The notes under the pieces were generated by a model. That model made no database searches. It was not told the DNA's origin and was given only the letters and a program-made list of their open reading frames with translations. From the NCBI GenBank assembly GCA_000708835.1, contig DF237728.1, positions 1,407 to 30,392 on the forward strand: a DNA stretch of 28,986 bases, in the 5' to 3' direction. The stretch is from Klebsormidium nitens. Taxonomy: Eukaryota > Streptophyta > Klebsormidiophyceae > Klebsormidiales > Klebsormidiaceae. Below, piece by piece: positions 11,501 through 22,531 of the stretch. Position 1 is the first letter of the stretch. Every line of letters begins with the position of its first letter. A program made the translations under genes and the position numbers.

Positions 11501-14500
11501 GGCCTCCTGTGTTGCTCGGCTGGCGCTGCGGCCTGCCCTGCCTGGCCCTGACTGCCCGCGCTGCTGCTGCAGGCCGCGCTCTTCTGTGCGCTGGGCCGCC
11601 AGCTGGCGGAGCACCCGCCTCCCCGCGACCAGCAGGCGGCCGTCCTGAACGACACCTGGAAGGTGAGCCACCACATACGCAGCCCACCTGCGGCAGCGGG
11701 CGCGGAGGCCTGCGCCAGAGGGGGTTCCCTGTGAGCACCACCTATGAGAGGTAGGGGGAGCGGGTCGGTGGACAGCAGGGACCACCAACGGCTGAATGCT
11801 CCTGTTACAAATGCTGAGTCCTCAAGTCAGGTGCACAGCCTGCGCCCGCTCTGAGTCCGCCCGCCCTGCAGGTGGTGGCCCGCTTCTCGGACCTGGGGGA
11901 CTACTTGGCGGTGGCGGACGTCATGCTGCCCTTCGTGCTGCGCCACTTCGGGGTGAGCCCCCTCGCCCCACCGCAGGTTTTTCTTGCCTGCGGCTGGCCC
12001 CCTCCTCTCTGTGCGCTCCCCGCTGCCTCTGCCTCCTAGTGCGCTGAGGCTCTTTGGTGGTGCTTGCAGCTGCCCGAGGTGGAGGTCCTCTTGCGCGACA
12101 TTGCGCGCCACCTGCGCGGGCCGCCCCCTCCCCCCGCGGCGCTGGCCTCCCTGGAGCACCTCCTGGACACACTGCTCGCCGGCCCCGCCCCCCTGCCGCA
12201 CCTCCTCGCCCTGGTGCGCGACCCGCCTCCACCGCTGCGAGTGCCGCTGGTTTCCACTCTGGCCCGCCCCTGGTGGTCGCCCCTCCCCGCTGCGCTGTCC
12301 TGCGTGCATGCTCTGACCGTCTCTGCCTTTCCCTCTGCCTGCGCGCCCTCACTGCCCCGCCCTGCTGTGCAGCCCCAGGTGGGGGCGGTGCTGGCCGCCT
12401 TCGACGGGGACCGCCGCCTCTCCGCCTCGCGCTGCGTCCTGGAGGCGGCCATCAAGTACGCATACCCGCCCTGCACCATCGCTCCGCCTCGACTGCCACC
12501 TTGCCCGCCTGGGCTACGCATTGAAGCGTGTTCCTCCTTGGGCGCCGGTCTGCTCTCCTGGCTGCTCTCGCAGTCTGTGGCCTGCCACTGCTTTTCCTCT
12601 GCTCTGTACCTTCTACGGACGTGCTTCTTGGCTCGCCCTCTGACCCCTTTCTGCCCGCCCCCTGCTAGCTGGCCCGCCCCCCTGACGGACCCTGCGTGCC
12701 TGCCGCCCCTCCTGGCCGCCGCGCGCGCCCTGCACGACGCGGTGGACCCGACCGTCCCGCCTGCTGCGCGTGCTGCCCCCGCCCGCCTGCTCTGCCGCCT
12801 CATTCCCAAGGTGCAGCCCTCCCCTGCTGCCCCGCACCCCGGCCTAAGGCCCTGCCCGCACCAAGGCGGCCCTGCGGCACCACACTGCAATCCACCGTGT
12901 AACACGAGCATGCGCAGACCGGCCAGCGCAGCACGACCAGCTTCCGATGGGCCTATCATGCCGTCGAGGCAGCGCTGGGCCGGCGGGGATGCCCGTCGTT
13001 GCTGGTCTGACGTGGCCTCGTTCCCCCGCTACTGCAGGTCGCCTTCCGTAATGACACGGAGCGGCAGCTTGCGTTCCTGGGGGACTGCCGGGCAGCCTTC
13101 TGCAACCTGGACGTGCAGGCGAGCCCTCATTTGCTCCCCCCCTCCCGCACCCCCCTTCTCTGCCTACAGCTGCCTACGCTGCCTGGCGCCCTGCTCGCAT
13201 GGTCTCCACCGCCGCGTGACCCTGCGTGCTGCGCTTGCTGCAGGGCCCCTTGGTGCATACGGCGCTGCGCCTGGCAGTGACCTCCCAGCGGGCGGGCGCG
13301 CCGCGCGACCTGGTGCGCGCCTGCCTCGCCTTCTGCGCGGTTACCCTGTCGGCGGTGGCCGCCCCGCTGCCGCGCCTGCATCTTGCGCTCGCCACTGCCG
13401 AGGTGGGCCCTCCCCCTGCGCCTGCGCACCCGCTGCCTTCGGAGCACGCGATTACTCTCCCACGCTGCCTGCCTGCTCCGCTCCCTTGTCATCGCTGCAG
13501 ACGCTGTTGTGGGACGCATCCCTGCGTGCTCAGCCTGACGTGTGTGCCCGTGGCTGCCAGGTGGCGGGCTCTGCGGGCGCGCTCGCCCACGCGGAAGGGG
13601 CTCTGCGTGCGGCCATTGATGCCTTGCCCGAGGTGGCGCGGTGGGGGCAAGACGCTGCCACTGGTGAGACTTGCGCTGGCAGCACAGCTCGCGCAACAGC
13701 GCCCTCCATCAGAGCATGTGGGGGGGAAGTGCAAGGAGCAGCCGGGCCACTTGGCGCCTCCCTGCTCGCGCTCTTCCTCACTCCTGTGTCTCGCTCCTCC
13801 GTGCAGCCGCGGCCGCGCCTCCGCCTTGTTCAACTCCTGACGCGGCCCTGGAGGCGGCTGTGCGCAAGCTGGCCAATCTGGTGCTGCGCATCCCCGGTGA
13901 GCTGCCGCATGCGCGCTCCCGGCTGTGAGGCAACCCTGCTGCACTGGATCATCGGCACAATCTGCGTAGGCATGCTGGAGTGCTTGCGTCGGCTCCCTTC
14001 CCGCGGCCACTTACGGCGCGTCTCGTGTATGCAGCGTCCCTCGATTCAGGTCCCTTGGCTCTGCTGCACCGCCTGCGCGCTGCGCTGGAGACCCTCTCAG
14101 GGTAAGCCACCCCCGTCCGTGGCCGCCTCGTGGGACAATGCCCTCTTCGATGCTCCCCTCCAACGAGCGCAGGCATCGCCCCATTGTGCTGCTGAGGCAT
14201 TTTTCGGTAGTGACGGATTCGATCATCAGAGAGCTTCCTCAGTTGACAGCGCTCCTTGAGTGGCAGCCTGGGGTCGACCTTGCGCCTTCGCCCTTTGCGT
14301 ACCTCAAGAAGCGGGATCAAGCTCCATGCGCAAGCGTCAATCACAAGCGCTTGTCCCAATCTGCCGACTTCCTGTGCTGGCAGCCCGTGTTTCTCGTGTT
14401 TCTTCCGCGCTGACCCCTTCGCCTCGCCCCCCCCCGCCCCAGCTTCTCCCCCGTAGCCACTGCGGCTGTGCTGCTCCCCGTGCTGGCCGCCCTGGCGCAG

Positions 14501-15174
14501 CCCCGCCTGCCGGCGCCCCTCCCCGGCCTGCCCGCCCCTGCCGCCGCCTACTGCGGGGAGCCCGCGTACGCGGCCGACCTTGCGAGCCTGGCCGCCAGCG
14601 TGACTGCGGCAGCCATCACGGCAGCCCACGCGGGAGAAGCACGGGTGAGCACGCCCGTGTGCGCGCCACTGCTCTGCTCCCACACACGAGGGCTTCCGGG
14701 CCCAGCATCTCGCATACTCGCCACCCACAGGGCTGGCCCTGAGGGACCGGCCCGCCAAGTGGATGCACTGAGGAAGAGGGACGGGAGGAACCTCGAGGGG
14801 GCACCGGCATCCCGGGCCTGGCAGGGCAACGTACTGGCAGCGTGCTGACCGCGTGTGGATGGCTGTGTGCAGGCACGCGTAGGGCCGCCGCTGGGGCCCG
14901 TGCTGCGGCTGGTGTTCCAGGTGAGTGCGCGGCAGGCCAGGCGCTGCGGGCGAGCCAGGGGCCGAGTGGGCGCACGTGCCGCCGGCATGGGCAGCGCACG
15001 GGCCAGTGCGTGACTTGAGTCTCGTTGCTGGTCGCTGAAGAGTTAGGAAGGCCGTCCTTCGAATGGGAAGACTGCCGACCGCAATGGGAAGGCTGCCTTC
15101 TAAACCCGAAAGGCTGTGAATCGCTGTCTGTGCAGCCCGGGGATGACCTCGCCCGCATGTGCGCGCAACTCTGA
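8513..15174 (+). CDS. VPS35L: VPS35L, Retriever complex scaffold subunit
   Basis: Exons: 8513-8689, 8948-9164, 9427-9611, 9834-9996, 10226-10322, 10490-10662, 10891-11060, 11205-11393, 11573-11662, 11872-11952, 12070-12240, 12373-12455, 12669-12810, 13038-13118, 13244-13402, 13561-13663, 13807-13896, 14035-14101, 14443-14644, 14873-14920, 15136-15174. All phases close; the product is 908 aa against about 960 in human. VPS35L is the helical solenoid that, with VPS26C and VPS29, forms Retriever, which recycles membrane proteins from endosomes in the cytoplasm as part of Commander. Matches run the whole length in order: RNYELDESRLL at the start, YPTLFVLVTDCLDTVG, ETCRNWFHKVGAIPELLPR, MMRGLTHPL.AAYAHLYLVR, LFCALGRQLAEHPP, CRAAFCNLD, RACLAFCAVT, YCGEPAYAADL. 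Exon 1 starts at a good context (CCGCCATGT). The exon 11 donor is ambiguous (12213, 12240 or 12249, all in phase). Exon 14 seems to use a GC donor. Exon 16 could begin earlier, at 13501. The last two exons are short and supported mainly by phase. Confidence 0.92.
10391..10406. repeat. Run of 16 C in VPS35L intron 5
   Basis: The homopolymer forms part of the pyrimidine tract in the intron upstream of exon 6. Its length is likely to be unreliable in the assembly and variable between strains. It does not touch coding sequence. Confidence 0.8.
13119..13243 (+). other. Probable GC-AG intron of VPS35L
   Basis: The exon end reads GTGCAG|GCGAGC and the intron ends TGCTGCAG. Using GC keeps Val-Gln and gives FCNLDVQGPLVHTALRLA, which aligns with the human family member (FCNLEPVLVQLIHSVNRLA) with a one-residue gap. 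The alternative GT donor six bases upstream (13113) also keeps phase but removes two residues and fits less well. Confidence 0.6.
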
Positions 15175-17695
15175 GGGCGAGCAACGGCCAACCGTAGCCA
15201 CCAACCACCGAGTCGGAAGAGCCATACGATTGGGGCGGATACACGGGAGAACTTCTGTGGCAGAACATCATGCAGCCACAGTCCTTCTTCGACGTCTGCG
15301 GTTCAAGTATATCATGAATGTTGAGGCGGGCTTCAGAGTAAGCATAAGGGTGCGCGTCGACCGAAAAGTTGCAGAAAGCTTTCCAGATTTCTTAGCCAAT
15401 CGGGTGGCTTTTCAGATCCACGTGGTAATTACGGTACATACCAGAGGAGTGATATAGCTCGACAAGTACCGTACCTCCTACCTAACGGTACTACAAAGGC
15501 AACACTGGAGGCCAAGTAGATTTTTGGTCGACGCGCAACCTAACCTGTCGAGAATATGTGGACAACAAGCTGCATTTACCTATGTACATTGCTCTATGAC
15601 ATGCTCGTTGCAGTTTCGTTGATGATTAATCGGAGGCTTGTTGAGCTTCTAAATGCATGAAAGCTGTGTAAAAGCGTGCATGATGGTCATTCTGCCCGAC
15701 AGGTACGTGTCAATGAGCTTGCCATGGCTAACCTCCGTTACCGTACACAGCCATGGCCACTTTCTACGTCTTGCCAATTGCACAATAAAGCTGGCATGCA
15801 TCTGGCCTCAAAGCCGGTGTTAAGGCACACGTGCGTACATTGCCCGGCTGCATATCTTGGGCCCCGGTTAATCTCACGCTCCAACTAAATTGCCTGTAAT
15901 ACTATTGATGGAATCCGTAATATAAGGCGATCGCACCTAATGGATTGCAAATTCTGGCCGCGCACACCTTGGCCGGATACGAGGTTTAAGGGGCCCGAGC
16001 ATGCATCTCATTGCAGCTTTTATAACGTGACAAATGCGATCGTTTGCACGTGACTTGATATGTTTTGGGAAATAGCTGCATTTCATGAGCTTGCCCATCT
16101 GACTCAATAATAATCGAAGTTGAATCATGCTTGCCCGGCCCCATGCTTGTTGAGTTGTACTATAACATGTATGCATGTCCGATAATAAGGCTCGCGCTAT
16201 AGGACATGCCAGTTGGCAAATGTAGTTTGAGTTGATTGCATCATGAAGCGAGATTGATTTATTACCAAGGACGTACCCTGTAGTGTAACCATGTGAGAGG
16301 CTATCGATCATTTAAGTACCGTAGTCCAACGTGATGATTCCGAACGATTTTATTTCGAATTATTTTCCAACAATCCGACCAGGAAAGTAGAATTATTTAT
16401 GCTCATTCCGACCAAAATCCGAATGCCCTATGGTCTCACTCAAAAGGGGAATTTTAAGCTGCTTTTGGCAGTTTTACGGCTTCCGAGGACCATTTCAGAG
16501 TTATTTTACGTTTCCGAATTTTCACTTTCCGAATGGAAAATCGGAGTTTCTGACTTTCCGAACGCAGATATTTATTTATTCGGAATCATCACGTTGGACT
16601 ACGGTAGAATTCGCACATGTGCCGCATGGTCCCAAATACTGGAGTTATTGAAGGAACCTCTGCAGTACGTGTGAGGTTCTCATGCAACAAACATGTAAAT
16701 CTACACAGTAGTGCGCGTCTGATATGATATATATCGAAGATTGGATCGGGCATTCAACATAAGGTGTCAATATTCAAACTTCGCATATTTCAAGTTGCAT
16801 GCTGGCATGCATGAAATTGCCTGGCATGCAAGTGACCGGAGATCGAAGCTAGGATCTTTTCGGGGATGCACCGTTGTCAACCTGATGCGTCGGTTGTTTG
16901 ACCTAAACCGTACGTATACGGCCGCCTTGCTCCAAACAAATCCGCACATGTTTGGTGAAGTAGAAACTCGTTGAAATGGATTGATTATACGAGGGACGAG
17001 CCCAAAACGGTCGCCATATGGGTCCATGATGGCTAGAAATTCTGCCGACAGATTTGTGACTTCCACAGGGCATCATATTAGAACACACGTGCAAGGGCGT
17101 CCGGAACTCCAAAAATCGGCCCCTCGTTGGGGGGGGGCAACACCCCAGGTCTACTTTCTTGCCTCGCATGAGTCATCCGTGTTTTGGGGGATGAATGATA
17201 GTCCATGCAACCCCTTTCGATCTTCCGGTCGACAAGTATCGGCCACAAATTGAAAGCATTTGAGCTACCCTCTGGAGCTGTCCGTCTGAAAGCATCAATA
17301 TTCCCCCATGGTCGGGAATCATCGGCTTGCTGTCAATTGCAGTCCGTCCCTTTCCGCACGTTCGAGTTTTGGAAAGGCAGCCTCCCAACCGCAGGGTGGT
17401 TAGGCCGTTTGCACCATTGCGCACAGTACATCAGATCGATATGGTCCCTTGATGTCGTCGCATAATCTTGAATATTAGACGCTGCACGAGAGCCACACAT
17501 GGCTCTGATTATGCTTTGATCAAGTTCCGTTTGGTTCTAAGATTATGTAATAAAAAGTCTTGACGTTCCTGGAGGTTAACTTATCAATTTAGCGGACGCT
17601 ATATATGCCTCCGTATTGAAAGATTTGTATGCAATTACCTTAATCATTGATGCACGCGCGCAGCTCGCGCGTTGTTGCCCGCCGCGGTAAATGTT
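15175..17695. other. AT-rich gap between VPS35L and the GATA gene
   Basis: About 2.5 kb between convergent gene ends. A TGTAA at 15667-15671 is a possible poly(A) signal for VPS35L, about 490 bp after its stop. An 8-bp inverted pair (TACGGTAC 15430-15437, GTACCGTA 15466-15473) lies in the proximal part. The MITE-like element is at 16317-16606. After it, 16700-17640 has open frames on both strands but no sequence I recognise. Near 17652-17670 is a palindrome-like ACGCGCG...CGCGCGT sequence just past the GATA gene end. Confidence 0.5.
16317..16606. mobile_element. MITE-like element with 28-bp perfect terminal inverted repeats
   Basis: The 28 bp at 16317-16344 (starting TACCGTAGTCCAACGTGATG) are an exact reverse complement of 16579-16606. 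The 290-bp unit carries no open frame of transposase length, so it would depend on an enzyme encoded elsewhere. If the outermost TA on each side is the target duplication, it fits a Tc1/mariner-type element of 286 bp with 26-bp arms; this is inferred. The interior is AT-rich and repeatedly contains TTCCGAA or its near variants (16337-16344 and around 16510, 16525, 16555 and 16580). No second copy was seen in this window. Confidence 0.75.
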
Positions 17696-20600
17696 TTAGC
17701 AGGGTAAGTCCTCAGGGGATTGCAGCACCTCCGCACAGTGAAGCTCCGGCTCTCCAGCCGGCACCTACAGCGACGGGAGCGCACAAGTGGGGTTGGAGCC
17801 ACATTCGCAGATAAGATACCGCAAGAATACTCAGGGGGACCTTTCCGCCGGCAGTCCCGTCTAGGACTGACGGGGTAGCTCTTTGCAGAGGTTGTAGAAA
17901 TCCAGTCCGTGGCAGTGGCTTCCTCCACGAAACACCTTTTACCGAACCTGCTGGCAAGCCAAAGTGCAAGCCTGCCCTGCTGGCTGGACGAGATGGGAGG
18001 AGCAGCCCTACCTGGAGCAGCTGAGCAGCGCGGGCATCTTTGTCGACTGCCGCTGGAGCTCCTCTAGGCGTTACGGAAGTGGCTTTCGAGGGGCCAACAG
18101 CTCCGTCCTCTTGCTCAGCTGCTGGTGGCCCTGCAACGCCATTAAAGAAAGCGTTCGGACTTTAGCAACGCACTTCAGTAAAAAAACATGTGTTGATGCT
18201 TACAGAACGATGCACGAACTTCGCTACAATGGCGAGCGGAGGGTTGCAAGCCCAACTTCTCTCGGCCCCCACCTTCTGTTGCAACTCGGGAGTGCCGTCC
18301 CGCCTGCCCCTCGCTCATGCTCACCTGCCTCAGGGGCTCCCAATTCGACAATTACACCCCCCCCGCGCCCTTCTGCTGCCCCGTCACTGGCCACCTCCGC
18401 TCCGGCGGGCAGTCGTACTGCATGCGCCACAGGCGCGACCTGCTTCACGGCCCGCCCGTTTGGGAGCGTGAAGCTGGCCGCAAAGCCCGCTTTCATCCCC
18501 CCCGCTGCCCCGTCTGCCGCCCGCCCCTGTTCCTGTCCTCCGTCGCTCCCCCCCCGCTTGTCTGCGGTCCCGATGGCCAGCGTCTGCAGGTCGGCCATGA
18601 GCGTGGCCACGTCGGCGGCCGGCTCCGGCTCCACCGCGCAGTCGACCAGCAGGTGCAGCGCGCGGGCCGACACCCCGCGCGGCCCCAACCCCAGGACGTT
18701 GCGCGCCAACGACGCCGTTGGCCCTGCGCTGCCGGATGGCTGCGCCGCTGCCGGCACACGCAACGCATACCGCAGCCCGTTCGGGAGTAGCGCCGCGCCT
18801 GGCTGCCCCGCTGCTGCTGCTCCTGCGGAGTGCTGAGGGAGCCCGCCGGCCTGCCCGGGGGCTGCCAGCAGCCGCCCCTCCGCTGAGCCGCTCGCGTCGT
18901 TGGGCAACACCGGCTCTTCCGTCCCCTCCCCTCGCTGCGCAGACTCCAAGCTTCCGGCCGTCGGAGACTCCCCCGGCCCGAGCATCCCGGGGAACTGCTG
19001 TGCGCCCCCTCTCCCCCGGCCCTGGCTGCCCCGAGGTGGCTGCAGCGCCTGGCCGGGTTCCCCTTTCCGCTGCCCCTGCGCTGTGCCGCTTCGCCAGGGC
19101 GCCGGCCCATCCGGCCCCTCCCGCGGCAGGCCCTTGTCGTCGCGGGCGTCCTTCCGCCTCCGCTTCGGCCCGTCCACCACGGCCCACTCCCACGTCTTCT
19201 GCTTCTTCTCCCGCCCGCTGCGCCGCCCTGCGCCATCCCGCGACCCCGCCTCCCCTTCCGACCCCGCCTCTGCGCTCGACTCCCCCTCGCCTCGTCCTGC
19301 CACGTGCGCTGCCGGGAGCGCGCTCGGAGCGGGGTGTGGGGGCGGTTCCACCACGGGCTGGCTGCGCATGGCCAGGTCCTCGAAGCTCTCAAAGCGGCGC
19401 ATGGCGGGGCCGGCGCGCAGCGCCAGCTCCTCGAAGCTCTCCACTCGGGCGAACACGGGCCCCACGCGCAGGGCCAGGTCCTCGAAGCTCTCAAACCGCT
19501 TCATGCCCCCCGCGGTCCCCATCACCAGGTCCTCGAAGCTCTCATAGCTGTTCAGCCCGGCCCGCGCAGACGGCCCTTGCGACCCTAGAGGCTGCTCCGA
19601 CCGCTGCAGCTTCTTGGCGAGCGGCGCTCCTCCTTTCTTGTTCAGCGGGGGCCGCCCTTTTGCCGGGGGCGACGTGGGCGGCGCGTCCACCTCCTCCAGC
19701 AGTTTCCGCAGCACCCCATACCCCGCAAACCCATCGTCGTCCGAGCCGCCCTCGCCTGCCTCCGCCCCGCCAGCCGCCGCCTCGTGGCTGCCACCCTCCC
19801 GCAGCCGCGCTCTCTGCTGCGGGTCAGGGGCCGCCCCTCTGTTCCCCCCTCCCACGCCCTCCTGCTCGGGGCCCGCTCCTATGGGCCCGGCCTCTGCTCG
19901 CGTCTGCAAAGGAGAGCGGCCGTGCGCTGCCGGGGCGGCCGCTTGCGGCTTGAGCAACCGGCTCTCAGCCGCAGCAAAGGTGAGGCTGGAGCTCTCCCAG
20001 CCGCGCGGCCGGGCTTTCCACGGCAGGAAACTGGCGCCCTGCAGCAGGGCGGTGTTGGGCCGCCGCTGGGAGCGAGCCCCCGTCTTGGTGGGCCGCCGGG
20101 TGGACGCGCCCGTCGGGCCCGGCTCCCACCCACCGCGCAGAGCGTCCTGGCTCGACGCCAGCACTTCCGTGCCACCAGGGACGCCACTTCCAGAGATGCC
20201 CGGGATCCCGTCTGGCTGTGCAGCCAGCGGGTCTTCCTCCGGTACCGACTCGAGCGACGCAGTGCTGGTGACGCGCCCGAGCCCTTTCTTCTGTTTGATC
20301 ACGTTGAGCACCGCCAGCAGCTTCTGTGCCCCCAGCCGTGTCTGCGCCTGCTTCAGGGGTGAGAAGCGTGCCCCCTTGAGCACCCCCGTCGGCTTCACCG
20401 CCGCAGCTGGCGGGAGCTCCGGCGGGGCTGGGGGCGCCGCAGCCGCGCTCTCCAGCAGGCCCACGAGCGACAGCTGGCTCGGGGTGCGCTTGATCAGTGC
20501 CGCCTTCTTCACCGCCGCATCGCCCAGCTTGCGCCGGATGCTCCCCTTCTCCGTGCGCTGCAAGCCCTTCAGACTGGAGGCCACCGCTTGCCCGCCTGCC

Positions 20601-22531
20601 CTCTCCGGCTTGCCCGCCCCGGCGCCGCCGTCCCCTTTCCGCCTCTTGGCCCCCGGCTGCTGCTGTGCGTGCGCGCCCTTGGTGCCATGCAGCTGCTCAA
20701 GGAGCTGCTTCCCGTCCTTCTTCTCCTCGCGCTTGCGCTTCTCGGGGCCGTCCTTGAGGCTGTTGGCCGGCCGCTTGAGTGCCGCGGCCGCCACCGCGGC
20801 CGCCATCAGATTGCCCACCTCCACCTGCTCGCGCTGCATGGGCCGCTGCCGGAACCAGTTGAGGCCGCAGCTGTTGCACAGCGTCTTGGGGCCGTCCGGG
20901 CCGCGCCGCCAGTACGTGCTCTCGCGGGTGCTGCACACGGTGCACCAGACATACCGCCATCAGCAGTAGTAGGTGTACCAATCACGCCATGAGCCTGACC
21001 TTCCTGACAAGTGTGCTGGCGGAAACTCGACAAGAGTCGCCCTGCTGCATGAGCAACACCGCAATCAAGAACCAGCAAGACACAGGCTGAGCATGGAAAT
21101 ACCTCCAGTACGCAGTGCAAAGGCAAGCCTGCCACACCGCCTAGAAGCAGTGACATACCCGCAGTAGTGGCAGTGTATGTCCCCCCCCACTTTCGCCGCA
21201 GGTGACGGGGCCACTTTTCTCTCGCTCTTCCCCCCCCCTTTCCTGCCTGCAGCCTGCCCAGCATGGGCCTGGGTGGCGCCAGCATCCCCTACCGCCTGTC
21301 GTGCCTCCGCCTGCGCGCCGCACCCCAGCCCATCCAGCGCCGCGCCGGGGCTGCTGCCAAAGTCCTCAAACCTTGTCTCATCTTGGCCCCCTCTCCCAGT
21401 CAGTATGTTTGGCTCCCCAGCATCCTGTGAGTGGGTCGGGGGTGGGGCCCTTGGGGAGGCTGCCGGCCCGCCGCCTGTTTCCACCTTGGCAGCCTTGGCC
21501 CTCTTCTTGGCCACACCCTCCAGCTGGGACGCCTGCCAGAGTCCAGGACAGGAGTGTCAACAGCGCCACGGAGGTGGCGGGCAGCCCCGCTGGTGATCAC
21601 AAGTGGGGATCACAAAGCAACCACAGCAGCAGCAGTTCCTGTGCAGCAGTTCTGCCTGCCTACCTTGGTCTAATCACAAGTGGGCTATAAGAATGCACCG
21701 TGCTGGTGCTCGGCACATTAAAACTCTCAACTTGCATAATCTCAGTGTTTGCACCAGCGGCAGGCATCCCCAGGGGGTCACTGGCACCAGGGCAAGCATG
21801 GGTGCGGCAGCCTGCTCTAGTGCGCCTCCTCCCTACGCTGCGGCGGCCCTCACCTCTGCCGTGGCCGTGTCCTCTGCGAGGGCCCCCCGTGTGCGCATCT
21901 TCACCGTGTCCGCCAGCGACCGCTTGTTCGCCCTCCGCACAGCCTGCCGGAAGGAGGAGAGAAGCGTCACATCTTGCATGCCTGCTCTGGAACACCGTCG
22001 GTCGCATAAGATCGTGTTGGACTGGGATTGCCTATAAGGGGCACTGGGCTGATCCAGCATCAAACTTCTCTGACATTGTTTGACCTGACTATGATGAGTT
22101 CGATGGCAGAATCATCGAAGCGACTTCAGCCCACTGTTATTACGATGCTCCCTAGCGCACCTTGCGAACCTGTACGTGCTCTTGCAAGCTGGCAAGAAGC
22201 TCCAGGATGGGAGCCCTACCTCGTGGCCGGGCTTCGGGGACGGTGTGATGGCGGGGAGGGGAGTAGGCTCTGCCGACCCTGCACAGCAGGACAGCGGGCA
22301 TGGGTCTCCCAACACAACGATGGGTGGGCACCCTACTCGGGGCAACAGCGCCAGCGTTCAACAGCAGATTACGAGAAAGACGGGGGAACATTCATGACTT
22401 CCCGCCAACGCGCGCTCCCTGCCTTCGTCCTTACCTGAGGACTGATTCCCGTTCTGGTCTTCTGCGCTATGTGGAGAAGGCAGACTAGACGCCTTGCTGG
22501 GGGCAGTCAGCGGCATCGCTGAGGGATCCAT
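17696..22531 (-). CDS. Large GATA-type zinc finger protein with ESFEDL repeats
   Basis: Complement of 22435-22531, 22220-22278, 21854-21943, 21159-21532, 18325-20930, 18012-18130, 17696-17764: 1,137 aa, all phases closing. Splicing exon 4 to 5 creates the finger: C203-x2-C206-x18-C225-x2-C228 (CHYCG|TRESTYWRRGPDGPKTL then CNSCGLNW), the plant-type GATA spacing. It is probably a nuclear DNA-binding regulator of (A/T)GATA(A/G) sites. Basic clusters follow the finger (EKRKREEKK, GAKRRKGD), and another is KRRRKDARDDK. Residues 669-736 are four 17-aa repeats. A Leu-rich stretch near 960-1000 (ALHLLVDCAVEP, ATLMADLQTLAIG) may fold. Most of the rest is low-complexity and probably disordered. The start MDPSAMPLTAP has context AACATGG. 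The last two exons read cleanly (GPPAAEQEDGAVGPSK..., then ...SPEDLPC and TAA). Without the donor at 18325 the frame would end at 18224. I know no characterised family with this layout; targets are unknown. Confidence 0.85.
19343..19546 (-). repeat. Four tandem 51-bp (17-aa) coding repeats in the GATA protein
   Basis: The 14-bp core TCCTCGAAGCTCTC (+ strand) recurs at 19377, 19428, 19479 and 19530, exactly 51 bp apart. The units read (Y/F/V)ESFE(D/E)L(A/V)(M/L) followed by a short linker usually ending in R. The core of each unit is acidic-aromatic and the linkers end basic or proline-rich. A degenerate relative, RFEDFGSSPG, occurs at residues 136-145 near the finger. The pattern suggests a repeated docking motif. 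What it binds is not known. Confidence 0.9.

Noticed and set aside
12064-14259. A very long plus-strand open frame of about 730 codons
   Set aside because: It runs through seven or more VPS35L introns that happen to lack stops because they are GC-rich. Family similarity appears only in the exon pieces, and splice sites border each piece.
13949-15271. A 440-codon minus-strand open frame
   Set aside because: It is antisense to the last VPS35L exons and shows no recognisable motif.
17712-17969. Minus-strand frame with TAGGKVPLSILAVSYLRMW-like sequence
   Set aside because: It lies in the last intron of the GATA gene and overlaps its final exon in another phase.
18718-20969. Two long plus-strand open frames opposite the GATA gene
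   Set aside because: They are antisense shadows of GC-rich coding sequence, rich in Arg, Pro and Ala, with no family resemblance, while the minus strand has the zinc finger, the repeats and matching splice phases.
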